Source of the DNA: Desulfovibrio psychrotolerans
Lineage (GTDB): Bacteria; Desulfobacterota; Desulfovibrionia; Desulfovibrionales; Desulfovibrionaceae
Assembly (NCBI RefSeq): GCF_013340305.1
Contig: NZ_BLVP01000010.1
Location: 1 to 64,000 of the forward strand
DNA length: 64,000 nucleotides
Reading direction: 5' to 3'
Shown piece by piece: positions 44,274 to 53,264 of the stretch (within the stretch, counting starts at the first letter, position 1; each line of letters opens with the position of its first letter). The position numbers were made by a program, and so were the translations under genes. The notes under the pieces are model-generated. The model ran no database searches and was not told the origin of the DNA. It saw nothing but the letters and a program-made list of their open reading frames with translations.

Positions 44274-45539
44274 TTAATCCCATATGCGCTTGTCCTCGAT
44301 GGGACGTATCTGCGGCGGGAGCGAGCCGGGGGTGAGAATCTTCAACTGCGGGCGCAGCTTGATCTTTTCGCGGAACTGATGGAGCAGTTCGTCCTCGCGC
44401 TTGAAGTTGCTCGCCTCGATATACAGGATCATCTCGTCAATGCCGCCGGGGTTGGTCACTTCTATCTGCCAGCGTTTCACTTCGTCAAAACGGGCCATGA
44501 CCTGCTCCACCTGATGCGGGTACACGAACATGCCCTTAATGCGTGCGGTGGTGTCCACACGGCCCACGATGGAGCCGATGCGGGGCGAGGTGCGGCCGCA
44601 GGCGCAGGGAGAACGGTCAATGTAGCCAAGGTCGCCGGTGGCGAGGCGGATGAGCGGGTAGGTCTTGTTGAAGGCGGTGACCACGATTTCGCCCACTTCG
44701 CCGTCCTTGAGCGGAATGCCGGTGTCCGGGTGGCAGATTTCCACATAGGCGCGGTTGGCAATGTGCAGGCCGGTTTTGTGGAAGCATTCGTAGCCTATGC
44801 AGCCCACGTCCGCCGTGCCGTAGCCCTGGCGCATGATGAGGTCGAACTTCTTTTCAAGCTGCGAGCGCATTTTTTCCGAAATCTTTTCGCCAGTGACAAA
44901 GGCCACTTCAAGGAACATGTCCTTGCGCAGGTTCAGGCCCTTTTCTTCCGCCTTCTGGGCAAGGTGCATCAGATAGCTGGGCGTGCCCACATAGCCGGTT
45001 ACGCGCAGCTTCTGCATGATCTCAAGCTGGGTGGCGGCGTTGCCGGGTCCGGCGGGAATGGTAGCGCAGCCGAGGTTGCGCAGAGGCTCTTCGAACATCA
45101 GACCTGCCGGGGCGAGGTGATAGTTGAAGGTGATCTGCGCCACGTCGCCGGAGCGGAACCCTGCGGAGTAAAAGCCTTCTGTATAGCCCCAGTAGTCGTC
45201 CGCCCGGTCTTCCGGGTCAAAGATGGGGCCGGGCGACAGGAAGATGCGCTTGAGTTCGCCCAAGTCCTTGGTGAGCAGACCGCCGAGGCGCGGCCCCATG
45301 GACTGGAGGAAGATAAGCTCCTTCTTTTTGAGAATGGGAATATGCTTGAGGTCGGAGAGCGTCTTGAACTTTTCCACCTGAAACTGGGCGCGGTCAAAAC
45401 GCTTTTTCACGTCCTCGGAATAGCGGTAGGCGTAGGAAAGAAGGTCTTTGAGCTGAATGAGGTAGTACTGACGGCGTTCACTTTCGTCCAGCACCTCGCG
45501 GCGGCTGTAGATGCCTTCTGTACGGTCTTTACGGGTCAT
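44274..45539 (-). CDS. Phenylacetate-CoA ligase family adenylate-forming enzyme (PaaK-like)
   Basis: 421 residues. Shortened ANL fold: GPGNAATQLEIMQKL, YVGTPSYLMHL, GYGTADVGCIGYEC, GEIVVTAFNKTYPLIRLATGDLG, CACGRTSPRIGSIVGRVD and a C-terminal KGMFVYPHQVEQV subdomain. It forms an acyl-CoA from an aromatic or other carboxylate; the substrate cannot be assigned. Many sulfate reducers carry several copies. It is first of the minus-strand group with the ChaN-PDZ gene. The preceding gap 45540-45742 shows no gene. Confidence 0.88.
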   Translation of the reverse strand: MTRKDRTEGIYSRREVLDESERRQYYLIQLKDLLSYAYRYSEDVKKRFDRAQFQVEKFKTLSDLKHIPILKKKELIFLQSMGPRLGGLLTKDLGELKRIFLSPGPIFDPEDRADDYWGYTEGFYSAGFRSGDVAQITFNYHLAPAGLMFEEPLRNLGCATIPAGPGNAATQLEIMQKLRVTGYVGTPSYLMHLAQKAEEKGLNLRKDMFLEVAFVTGEKISEKMRSQLEKKFDLIMRQGYGTADVGCIGYECFHKTGLHIANRAYVEICHPDTGIPLKDGEVGEIVVTAFNKTYPLIRLATGDLGYIDRSPCACGRTSPRIGSIVGRVDTTARIKGMFVYPHQVEQVMARFDEVKRWQIEVTNPGGIDEMILYIEASNFKREDELLHQFREKIKLRPQLKILTPGSLPPQIRPIEDKRIWD

Positions 45540-45742
45540 AGGTGTACTCCATGTGTGGAAATATATGACATGAGCGAACTTCAGGCCCTAGCAAATGGCC
45601 CGTAGCATTGCAAGGATTATTTTTTTAAATGAACTATTTCGGATAGATATGACCACTCTCTCGGCGTGTCATCCGTGCCCCGAAAGGGGGCTTTCCTGCG
45701 GCAGTCGACATCGGCACATCAGAAATTCGGAACATCAGAACG

Positions 45743-47221
45743 TCAGAGCGAGAGCAGGTCCGCCAGCACTTCCAGCCCGGTGCGCAGGTTCTGCCTGTCG
45801 CGGGGGCCGCACAGCGAGACGCGTACCCCCTGTTCCGGCTGTGCGCTGCCCACGGCAAAATGCTCCATGTGCGCTACGGAAACGCCGCGTTGCGCCGCAG
45901 CTTCCGAAAACTCCACCGAGCGCCAGCGTTTGGGCAGGCGCAGCCAGATGTAGTAGCCGGAAGGCCTGCCGGAATAGTTCCATGCGCCCAGAATGTCGCG
46001 GGTCATGGCGTTGCGGGCTGCCGCCTCGGCCCGCTTGGTGTGCAGCACGCGGGCGGCAGTGCCGTTTTGCAGCCACAGTACGGCCAATTCCGCCATGAGC
46101 GGGGCGGACATCCAGATGGTGGATTCGATGGCAGATTCCAGCCTGCGCACGCAGTCCGGCGGGGCGCAGACAAAGGCTGTGCGCAGCCCGCCGGTGAGCG
46201 CCTTGGAGGTGGAGGCGATAAAGCAGCCGAGTTCCGGTGCCAGTGCGGATATGGGCGGCAGCACCGTTTCCAGCGTCAGGGCATACATGTCGTCTTCTAT
46301 GATGCGTACCCCGTGGCGGCGGCACAGGGCTGCCATTTCGTGCCTGCGGTATTCCGGCATGTGGGCAAGGGTGGGATTCTGGCAGCCGGGCATGATGTAC
46401 AGCCCCCGCACGTTATCCTGCACGCAGGCGGCGGCAAAGGCTTCCGGCAACATGCCCTGCGCGTCCATGGCAACGGGAACCAGTTGCAGGCGCAGCCGTT
46501 TGGCAAGGGGCTTGATGAGCGGATAGGTTAGGCTTTCCACGGCAATACGGTCGCCCGGGGCAAAGAGTGCACTCAGTGTTACCGCCATGCCGTGCTGTGC
46601 TCCGGCGCAGACCAGCACGTTGTCCGGTTCGGCGCGGTAGCCGTGCAGGGCTGCCCAGTGCACTCCGGCTTCGCGGTGGCGCAGCAGGCCGCGCGGCTGG
46701 TGGTAATGCAGCAGGGGTTGCAGGTTGCCGCGCGCCGCAAGCTGGCCGAGTGCCTCTCCCAGATCGGGATCAAGGGCATGGAAGGGGGTGTTCAGGCCCA
46801 TGTCCACCCGTGAGAATCCGTTCTGCGACTGCTGCTGCAACGGGTGGGCTTCTGCGTCATGCGGCTCGTGCAGCGTGCCAGCCTCGCGCAGGAAGTCTGC
46901 GGTATCCTCTGCGCGCCTGCCGATGCGGGCAAACCCTTCCTTCTGCGAGAGCGGAAAGGTGCCCCGGCCCGTTTCGCCCCGCACAAGGCCCCTGCGTGCC
47001 GCCTCTGCATAACCGCGCGTAACCGTGCCCACGGTAACGCCCAGCACGTCAGCCACCTCACGGTGCGTGGGCAGCGCAACGCCGGGTTGCAGCAGGCCCC
47101 TTGCCGCAGCCGTTTCAATGGCATCGGCTATGGTCAGATACTTGGGGCGCGGCGGGCGGCCGGCAGCGGATGCTGGTGGGGCAGCACAGGTTTCCCGCAG
47201 GAGTTGGATGAATATTGTCAT
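45743..47221 (-). CDS. MocR-family GntR-type regulator with aminotransferase domain
   Basis: 492 residues. An N-terminal winged helix (about 25-95: YLTIADAIETAAARGLLQPG, LPTHREVADVLGVTVGTVTRGYAEA) is joined to a fold-type I aminotransferase domain. That domain binds PLP through the lysine in FIASTSKALTGGLRTAF; YIMPGCQNPTLAHM and IIEDDMYAL are also visible. MocR proteins sense amino acids or PLP and often control the divergent gene, here a LysE exporter. Predicted -10 and -35 boxes place the transcript start within a few nt of the ATG, and a perfect inverted repeat covers the start codon, suggesting autoregulation. Confidence 0.9.
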   Translation of the reverse strand: MTIFIQLLRETCAAPPASAAGRPPRPKYLTIADAIETAAARGLLQPGVALPTHREVADVLGVTVGTVTRGYAEAARRGLVRGETGRGTFPLSQKEGFARIGRRAEDTADFLREAGTLHEPHDAEAHPLQQQSQNGFSRVDMGLNTPFHALDPDLGEALGQLAARGNLQPLLHYHQPRGLLRHREAGVHWAALHGYRAEPDNVLVCAGAQHGMAVTLSALFAPGDRIAVESLTYPLIKPLAKRLRLQLVPVAMDAQGMLPEAFAAACVQDNVRGLYIMPGCQNPTLAHMPEYRRHEMAALCRRHGVRIIEDDMYALTLETVLPPISALAPELGCFIASTSKALTGGLRTAFVCAPPDCVRRLESAIESTIWMSAPLMAELAVLWLQNGTAARVLHTKRAEAAARNAMTRDILGAWNYSGRPSGYYIWLRLPKRWRSVEFSEAAAQRGVSVAHMEHFAVGSAQPEQGVRVSLCGPRDRQNLRTGLEVLADLLSL

Positions 47222-47230
47222 GATGACAAT
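47214..47230. promoter_or_regulatory. 17-bp inverted repeat, probable MocR operator
   Basis: ATTGTCAT-G-ATGACAAT is perfectly symmetric with 8-bp arms, overlaps the MocR start codon (47219-47221) and abuts its -10 box. A second partial palindrome GATTG-TGT-CAATC (47248-47260) overlaps the -35. Confidence 0.7.
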
Positions 47231-47258
47231 TCATATTTTGACGAGAGGATTGTGTCAA
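47230..47258 (-). promoter_or_regulatory. Predicted MocR promoter, near-leaderless
   Basis: Minus strand: TTGACA (47253-47258), a 17-bp spacer and TATGAA (47230-47235). Only 8 nt separate the -10 from the ATG, and no Shine-Dalgarno is visible, so the mRNA may be leaderless. Confidence 0.6.
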
Positions 47259-47358
47259 TCGTATCCATTCATGCGCGGCCGGAACATCCTTGCCCGCTGC
47301 TGCGGATGCGGGATTTTTCGCCGCCATGCATATTTCACCCGATACGGAGGCCACGGCA

Positions 47359-48090
47359 ATGGACGGTATGGCAGAGAGCATTCTGAACGGCATTATGGGC
47401 AGGCATTTCCTTCCTCTTTTCCTGTTCTGCGTAACCATGTGTGCCACACCCGGCCCCAACAACATCATGCTCACGGCGTCCGGTGCGAACTTCGGGTTCC
47501 GCCGCACCGTGCCGCACATGCTGGGTATAACCCTGGGCGTGCAGAGCATGATTCTTGTCATAGGGCTGGGGCTGGGAAGGCTGTTCACGGAGTATCCGGC
47601 CGTCCACGCGGCCATGGAATGGGTGGGCGGAGCCTATCTGCTGTATCTGGCGTGGAAGATTGCCACCATACCGCCCACGGCGGGTACGGTGCCCGTTGCG
47701 GAGCCGGCTGCCGGTTCCGGTACAGGTCCGGAGGCGGGCAACGCTGGGATCAGGCCTGCGGGCAGGCCGTTTTCCTTCACGCAGGCGCTGCTTTTTCAAT
47801 GGGTGAATCCCAAGTGCTGGATGATGATTGTGGGGGCGCTTGCGTCATTTTCCGTGGCGGGCGGCGGCTCCGGGCATAATCCGGGCAGCGTGGCGGCAAC
47901 GGTGGCGGGGGTGGCCTTTATAGCCTTGGGATTTCTGTCTGCGGCGCCTGCCATCGCCCTGTGGGCGTATGCGGGGGTGAAGATCCGGCGTTTTCTGGAA
48001 ACATCGTTGCGGCAGCGGGTGTTCAACGGCGTCATGGCGGGGCTGCTGGTGGGATCGCTGGCATTGGTACACGCCTCCCGGCTGGTATAG
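47359..48090 (+). CDS. LysE/RhtB-family amino acid exporter
   Basis: 243 residues with about six hydrophobic helices. The N-terminal family signature ATPGPNNIMLTASGANFGFRR and LQWVNPKCWMM-type motif (LFQWVNPKCWMM) are present, separated by a Pro/Gly/Ala linker near 115-140. It exports amino acids or derivatives. The start at ATG 47359 is chosen for GGAGG at 47346-47350; upstream in-frame ATGs lack such a site. It is divergent from the MocR gene, which probably regulates it. Confidence 0.88.
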   Translation: MDGMAESILNGIMGRHFLPLFLFCVTMCATPGPNNIMLTASGANFGFRRTVPHMLGITLGVQSMILVIGLGLGRLFTEYPAVHAAMEWVGGAYLLYLAWKIATIPPTAGTVPVAEPAAGSGTGPEAGNAGIRPAGRPFSFTQALLFQWVNPKCWMMIVGALASFSVAGGGSGHNPGSVAATVAGVAFIALGFLSAAPAIALWAYAGVKIRRFLETSLRQRVFNGVMAGLLVGSLALVHASRLV

Positions 48091-48143
48091 CCCATGCGTG
48101 AGGCGGGGGAGCGTCATGCGCGCACGTTATGTGCGCGTTGTGA

Positions 48144-49556
48144 TCAGTCCCGCTGACCCAGTATGCGCTGGGTCCATTCCGTGGCGGCCAGCCGCACGGC
48201 GGCGGCATCCTTTGGAGCAATGCCGTAGATGGCCAGCACCCTTCGGGCTTCGTCAAAGCGGCCTTCTTCCAGCGCTTCCACACAGGCAAGCCATTGGCGC
48301 AACGGGTTGGGGGCACCCAGAAAGGCGTTCCGGATATCGGGTTCCAGCGGAATCTGTTCCATAAGTTCAGCCATGGGCATGCCCATGAGCACATCTATGC
48401 GCGAGAGCAGCCCCACAAGGAACATGGTGTCTGCAGAAGCAGGCAGACGCGCAGCGCGTGCTGTCTGTTCCAGAAAACGGCCCCGGAGCACGGAAAGGAA
48501 GGTAAGTTCCTGCGCGGCATGGCTGGGGTTCATGTCTGCCACCAGCACCACCATGAGCCATTGGCGGATGGGGTTCTGCCCCAGCAGCGCAATGGCCTGA
48601 CTGACCGATTCCACCTGCATGCGCAGGCCGAAGGCAGCGGAGTTGATATATTTGAGCAGACGGAAGGTGAGCGAGGCATCACGCGAGATGACATGAGCGA
48701 GTTCGCCTATCTCAAAGTCCCGGCACAGCATGGACAGCAGCCGTGCTTTTACCAGTTGGGCGGAGGAAACCTTGCTGCCGGGCACGATTTCCGGCCTGCT
48801 GAAATGGTAGCCCTGAAACAGGCCGTATCCCAGTTCCCTGCATGCTTCGAACATCTCGGCCGTTTCCACCTTTTCCGCCAGCAGCAGCACCGGACGCTGC
48901 CGGAGCCGTGCCGTGACCAGCTTGAGCTTCATGGTGTTCATGCCCAGCACTTCCACCTTGACGATGTCCGTAAGCGCCAGAAGCTCCTCATAGCCCGGTT
49001 GTCCCACGTAGTCGTCCAGCGCAAGGGTGTAGCCCGCCGCTTTGAGTTTGGCGCAGGCTTCCAGAATATCCGGCGTGGGTTCCACATGCTCCAGAATTTC
49101 CGGCACACACTGGTGGGCAGGCAGGGTGAACGCCGCGCCTGAAAGGATGAGGTTGCGCGGAAAATTGATGAGCATGCGCTTGTCGGCAGCTATCTGGGAC
49201 TGGGCAAGCTGGTAGCCGTCCGCGATGACGCGGGCGGTGGCAACATCCTGATCCTCCACCTGCGCCGTTGCCGCCGTTCCGCTGTGGCGGAAGAGCAGTT
49301 CGTAGCCCCATATGTCTCTGTCTGCGGTAAAAATGGGCTGGCGGGCCACAAAAATGGGTTCCGAAGGCGGCGTTTCCGGTGTGTTCTGCCCTTTCTGCCC
49401 GTTCAGTCTGTCCTGTTCGCTCTGCCGGCCCTGCCCGACCTGCCCGACCTGTCGGGCGGGAGTCACGGACGCATGGCGAGGCGGCACCTTTTCCGGGGTG
49501 CCGGAGCCTTGTTTGCCGCAGTGGGGCGGACAGGAACGGGAATGTGCGGTGGGCAT
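48144..49556 (-). CDS. EAL-like/HDOD signalling protein (YuxH type)
   Basis: 470 residues. A Gln/Arg/Gly-rich N-terminal segment (about 20-55, VGQVGQGRQSEQ) precedes a degenerate EAL-like domain (YELLFRHS, LINFPRN, LDDYVG, VKVEVLG, LAEKVET, LFQGYHFSRP) in which the catalytic EAL and metal residues are replaced. The HDOD domain follows (about 255-440: LLSMLCRDFEIGELAHVISRDASLTFRLLKYINSA). The protein is therefore probably a c-di-GMP effector or scaffold, not an enzyme. AGGAG precedes ATG 49556. Confidence 0.88.
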   Translation of the reverse strand: MPTAHSRSCPPHCGKQGSGTPEKVPPRHASVTPARQVGQVGQGRQSEQDRLNGQKGQNTPETPPSEPIFVARQPIFTADRDIWGYELLFRHSGTAATAQVEDQDVATARVIADGYQLAQSQIAADKRMLINFPRNLILSGAAFTLPAHQCVPEILEHVEPTPDILEACAKLKAAGYTLALDDYVGQPGYEELLALTDIVKVEVLGMNTMKLKLVTARLRQRPVLLLAEKVETAEMFEACRELGYGLFQGYHFSRPEIVPGSKVSSAQLVKARLLSMLCRDFEIGELAHVISRDASLTFRLLKYINSAAFGLRMQVESVSQAIALLGQNPIRQWLMVVLVADMNPSHAAQELTFLSVLRGRFLEQTARAARLPASADTMFLVGLLSRIDVLMGMPMAELMEQIPLEPDIRNAFLGAPNPLRQWLACVEALEEGRFDEARRVLAIYGIAPKDAAAVRLAATEWTQRILGQRD

Positions 49557-49729
49557 GGGGGCTCCTGAGTGCAGAGAATGGTACGAGCATTACCACAGTA
49601 TCATTGCATGTGTGCACTGGCAACGGGATGTGTGCAGGCGGGGGGTGCATCGCCCCTGCCTTGTCTGCAGCGGCATTCTCAACGGGCTGTAGCGGGCGGA
49701 TTTGGGGGATGCCCGCCGGAAAACCGTGC

Positions 49730-50377
49730 TCAGCTTACCGACCCTTCCGGCGGCAGCACGATGCCGGGAACAAAGCCGCGCATGCGGGTTACGAATTCGG
49801 CGTAGGTGGTGTAGGTGATGGTGTTCAGGCCCACCGTCGCTGCCCTGTCGGTATTGGAAGGGTTGTCGTCTATGAACAGCGCGTGGTGCGGCTGCACGGA
49901 CATGACGGCGCAGGCGTGGGTGAAGAAGTCTGCGGACCGCTTGGTCATGCCTTCCCGGAAGGAGTTGAATACCCTGTCAAAGTGGCGGAAGATGCCGTGC
50001 ACGGCGTCCAGTTCTTCCAGCCAGTTGGTGTGGTCGCTGAGAATGGCTGTGCGCAGGTTGCTCCTGCGTACCTGTGCTGCGGCGCGGAGCATCCACGGGC
50101 GGATGATGAAACGGGAGAGTATCTCCCGGCGCAGCTCCTCATCGGTTCCTGTAACGCCGGTGTCTGCGCGCACGTCATTCCAGAAGGCGTGCTCGTCCGC
50201 CCTGCCGGAGGCGTAGCCGTTGGCGTAGCATATGTCTGCCGCCGTACGCAGGAATGTTTCCGGGTCCTGCCCGTTGCGTCTGCCTATTTCCTTGAGTCCC
50301 TGAACAAATCCCTCTTCTGCCAGAACACCGCTGAAATCAAAAAATATCACCTGAATATCCTGCGCGGCTATCGCCAT
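49730..50377 (-). CDS. HAD-superfamily hydrolase (YihX-like)
   Basis: 215 residues. Motif I FFDFSGVL supplies the nucleophile Asp14; the usual second Asp (DxD) is Ser, as variants with G or S occur in the YihX/epoxide-hydrolase N-terminal group. Motif II is ILSDHTN, the lysine motif TKRSADFF and motif IV FIDDNPSN. The helical cap lies between residues 20 and 100. A small phosphatase is likely; substrate unknown. AAGGA precedes the ATG. It is divergent from the DUF523 gene by 130 nt. Confidence 0.85.
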   Translation of the reverse strand: MAIAAQDIQVIFFDFSGVLAEEGFVQGLKEIGRRNGQDPETFLRTAADICYANGYASGRADEHAFWNDVRADTGVTGTDEELRREILSRFIIRPWMLRAAAQVRRSNLRTAILSDHTNWLEELDAVHGIFRHFDRVFNSFREGMTKRSADFFTHACAVMSVQPHHALFIDDNPSNTDRAATVGLNTITYTTYAEFVTRMRGFVPGIVLPPEGSVS

Positions 50378-50507
50378 CGTTCACATCCTTGTATACAATC
50401 GTTGAGCATGTCCTGCGCCGGGTGAGGCGAGCTGCGCACCCGGATGGTGCGGTGCCTTTTTTACCGGACACTGTGCATATTGTACCGCTTCATGGAGAAA
50501 GCGCAAC

Positions 50508-51494
50508 ATGGTTGATGCAACGGATAAGATTACCTTGGGCATTTCGGCGTGCCTGCTCGGGCACAAGGTGCGGTTTGACGGCGGGCACAAGCTGGACTCG
50601 TGGCTGGTGAACACGCTTGGGGCGTACGTGCGGTTTGTGCCCGTGTGCCCGGAGGTGGAGATGGGCCTGCCTGTGCCGCGCGAGGCTCTGCGCCTTGTGG
50701 GCGACCCGCAGAATCCCCGGCTTATTACCGTGCGCGGGGGCGAGGATTTTACCGGGCGCATGCGCGAGTGGTCGCAGGAGCGCATACGCGGGTTGCATGA
50801 TGAGGGCTTGTGCGGCTTCATATTCAAACGGGCTTCTCCTTCCAGCGGCATGGAAAGGGTTAAGGTCTACCGCGATGTGCCGCCGGAGGAAGCGAAGAAG
50901 GCCGGACCGCCAGTTAACGCGGGGGTGGGCATCTTTGCTGCGGAGTTTATGCGCGCCTTTCCGCTGCTGCCTGCAGAGGAGGAGGGGAGGCTTAACGATC
51001 CCGCGCTGCGGGAGAACTTTGTGGAGCGCATCTTCGTCATGCGCAGGTGGCGGCAGCTTCTGCAGGAAGGCATGACGCCGGGCGGGCTGGTGGCCTTTCA
51101 TACCCGGCACAAGCTGCTTATTATGTCACACAGCGTGGAGCACTATCGCACGATGGGGAAGCTTGTCGCGGGGGCCGGTACGCATGAGAGGGCAGAAGAG
51201 CTTGCGGAGCGGTATCAGACCCTACTGCTCACGGCCATGGGCAGAGAGGCCACGGTGAAGAAGCATGTGAATGTGTTGCAGCACGTTATGGGATATTTCA
51301 AGAAAACCCTGACGGCAGATGAAAAGCAGGAACTGCTGGAAATCATTCAAGCCTACCATGCAGGGCTTGTACCGCTTATTGTTCCGGTGACCTTGCTGAA
51401 TCATTATGTGCGCAAGTATGCGGAATCGTATCTGGCCGGACAATGGTACCTGAGCCCGCATCCGCTGGAACTGAAGCTGCGTAATCATGTGTAG
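50508..51494 (+). CDS. DUF523-DUF1722 protein (TudS-like plus YbgA-like)
   Basis: 328 residues. The N-terminal DUF523 domain (about 8-160) resembles 2-thiouracil desulfidase TudS: ISACLLGHKVRFDGGHK with one Cys, PVCPEVEMGLPVPREALRL with another, and KRASPSSGMERVKVY. In the last motif the family normally has Cys (SPSCG, from memory), but here it is Ser. The C-terminal DUF1722/YbgA domain (about 190-315) includes FHTRHKLLIMSHS and GYFKKTLTADEKQELLEII. An Fe-S cluster is possible only if another residue replaces the third ligand. Function is probably sulfur removal from modified bases or a related redox role; uncertain. Confidence 0.8.
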   Translation: MVDATDKITLGISACLLGHKVRFDGGHKLDSWLVNTLGAYVRFVPVCPEVEMGLPVPREALRLVGDPQNPRLITVRGGEDFTGRMREWSQERIRGLHDEGLCGFIFKRASPSSGMERVKVYRDVPPEEAKKAGPPVNAGVGIFAAEFMRAFPLLPAEEEGRLNDPALRENFVERIFVMRRWRQLLQEGMTPGGLVAFHTRHKLLIMSHSVEHYRTMGKLVAGAGTHERAEELAERYQTLLLTAMGREATVKKHVNVLQHVMGYFKKTLTADEKQELLEIIQAYHAGLVPLIVPVTLLNHYVRKYAESYLAGQWYLSPHPLELKLRNHV

Positions 51495-51630
51495 CCCCGG
51501 TTGCAACGGGATGCAGCGGGGAGTGGCGGAGTGCCGCCGGGAGCCGTTGCGCCAGTCGCAATGCGGGCGGAAATGCTGGCCGGACGCAGCCTTGCCCCGT
51601 GTAACTCGGCATAAAAATGGGAAAAGCCCC

Positions 51631-51659
51631 TTGCCAGAGTTTTGCGGTGTATGTATTAC
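51631..51659 (+). promoter_or_regulatory. Predicted promoter of the HU gene
   Basis: TTGCCA (51631-51636), a 17-bp spacer and TATTAC (51654-51659) lie about 50 nt before the ATG. Confidence 0.55.
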
Positions 51660-51708
51660 TCTAATATAGTGGACTAATCTTTTTGCCCGTAGGAGCGAGG
51701 GTGCCGGG

Positions 51709-51984
51709 ATGAACAAAAGTGAACTTGTTAAGATGCTGTCGGAAGAGCATAACCTGTCCAATGATGAGGCAGCGCTGGTCGTGAACACGTTTTTTGACAG
51801 TGTTCGGGATGCCTTGCTGGAAGGTGACAGAGTGGAGATTCGTGGTTTCGGCTCGTTCAAGGTGAAGGATTACAGCGGGTACAAGGGGCGTAACCCCAAG
51901 ACGGGACAGAGTGTGGAAGTTTCTGCCAAGAAGCTGCCCGTGTTCCGCGCAGGCAAGGAACTGAAGGAGCTGGTGAACGACTAG
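51709..51984 (+). CDS. HU-family nucleoid DNA-binding protein
   Basis: 91 residues, full length for HU. It has the N-terminal helical pair MNKSELVKMLSE, the saddle GDRVEIRGFGSFKVKD, and the DNA-clasping arm with GRNPKTGQSVEVSAKKLPVFRAGKELK including the conserved RNPxTG prolines. It bends DNA and compacts the nucleoid. Sequence alone does not separate HU from one IHF subunit, but the length and the single gene favour HU. Confidence 0.94.
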   Translation: MNKSELVKMLSEEHNLSNDEAALVVNTFFDSVRDALLEGDRVEIRGFGSFKVKDYSGYKGRNPKTGQSVEVSAKKLPVFRAGKELKELVND

Positions 51985-52469
51985 TTTGTTCCCATCCCGG
52001 CATAGTTTGACGTGGGAGACACAGCCCGGTGGATTCCGGAAAGCAGGCGCGCGCCCGCTCTGTTGCGCGTGCGCCGCGTCCGGCTGGTAGTGTCTGCCGC
52101 GTGGTACCGCGCTTCAGACGGCGCACCATGGCATGCCCGCAGAGCGCATGGGCCGAAGCGCAGCGGGGAGACCGGAACGTTTCCGGCATTCTGCGGGCAA
52201 TGGGACGGCGTGCCGTGTGGGGCGGCGTATTGTATGGGGTGGAGGTTGCTTTATTCCGCAGGTAGGGCATCCGGCGAGCGGGGCATTCCTGCGGGCGCTG
52301 ATTGTTCCGGGAAAACCACGGCCAGCCTGCCGAAGCGGCTGCCTGCCGCAAATGTCTGTACTGCCGGACTCCGCACGTTTTTCATGCATGGGTTTTGATT
52401 GCCTGCCCCGATGCGTACAGTGCCGTTCTGACCGGCCCGCAGGGGCATTTTTTAACAGCCAGCCAAGTA
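51985..52469. other. 485-nt gap between HU and cheD, no supported gene
   Basis: A GTG-initiated 78-codon frame (52029-52265) has no recognisable family, no good Shine-Dalgarno and an Arg-rich composition typical of GC-rich noise. I leave it uncalled. Confidence 0.5.
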
Positions 52470-52489
52470 TCAGGATGCGCGCATCCTGA
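52470..52489. repeat. Perfect 20-bp palindrome upstream of cheD
   Basis: TCAGGATGCGCGCATCCTGA is fully symmetric and ends 16 nt before the cheD start codon. It could be an operator or an mRNA hairpin next to the ribosome-binding site. Confidence 0.8.
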
Positions 52490-52505
52490 CGGAGTACAGG
52501 CCACC

Positions 52506-53210
52506 ATGCTGCCAGGCAGCAAACGCTCCAGCATTCATTCCTCGCTTCCCGGTCCGCTGCGGGATTCCAACCTGCCCAACGTGCATCTCAAGATAGGCGA
52601 GGGTATAGTTACCGCCGGGGATATGCTCATCGCCACGGTGCTCGGTTCGTGCGTGTCCGTGTCATTTTTTCATGCGGGCAGCGGGCTTGCGGGCATATTC
52701 CACGCCATGCTGCCGGAACACGCCGGATACAAAGACTCCGGGAAAACTCCCTGCAAGTTTGTTGATTCCGCCATTCTCCTCATATATGAACAATTCCGGC
52801 GGCGTGGCATAGCCAACCGTGACATGGAGCTAAAACTCTTCGGGGGAGCGTTCAGCATGGGGCAGGGCGGTACTGCATCTGTACGCAGCCTTGTGGATGT
52901 GGGCTCCCGCAATGTGGAGACGGCGCGTGCGATGCTGCAGCGGTTGGGATTGACAGTATCCCGGGAGAATGTGCTGGGAGACAGGGGGCGCAAGCTGGTT
53001 TTTGATACCCGCTCCGGCGAGGTATGGCTGAAGATGCTGGGCCGTGCCGAGGGACAGGTGGTGCTGAAGCAGGAAAGCGTGCTTGTACCTGTTGTAGAGG
53101 GGCGCGCGTGTCCGTTGGGTCGCCTGGACGGTGTTGTTCCATCGGAATTAGCTATAACGGGCCTGAAGGACATGCCAAATGCGGCGGACATGACGGGCAA
53201 ACAGCGGTAG
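52506..53210 (+). CDS. cheD: Chemoreceptor glutamine deamidase CheD
   Basis: 234 residues. CheD deamidates receptor glutamines and, in some species, binds CheC. The catalytic Cys lies in VLGSCVSVSFF and the His in AGIFHAMLPE; FVDSAILLIYEQFRRRG and LFGGAFSMG, NVETARAMLQRLG are conserved. A C-terminal extension of about 60 residues goes beyond typical CheD. ATG 52506 is chosen because similarity begins just after it; the ORF extends upstream to 52302 without family features. Confidence 0.92.
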   Translation: MLPGSKRSSIHSSLPGPLRDSNLPNVHLKIGEGIVTAGDMLIATVLGSCVSVSFFHAGSGLAGIFHAMLPEHAGYKDSGKTPCKFVDSAILLIYEQFRRRGIANRDMELKLFGGAFSMGQGGTASVRSLVDVGSRNVETARAMLQRLGLTVSRENVLGDRGRKLVFDTRSGEVWLKMLGRAEGQVVLKQESVLVPVVEGRACPLGRLDGVVPSELAITGLKDMPNAADMTGKQR

Positions 53211-53264
53211 CCGGATGAGATAAGGCAAGAAGTACCGGCGCATGGCGCCGCGTTTCGGGACACC

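Noticed and set aside
52029-52265. 78-codon GTG-started frame between HU and cheD
   Set aside because: Arg/Ala-rich, no good ribosome-binding site, no recognisable family; C-terminal hydrophobicity alone is not enough.
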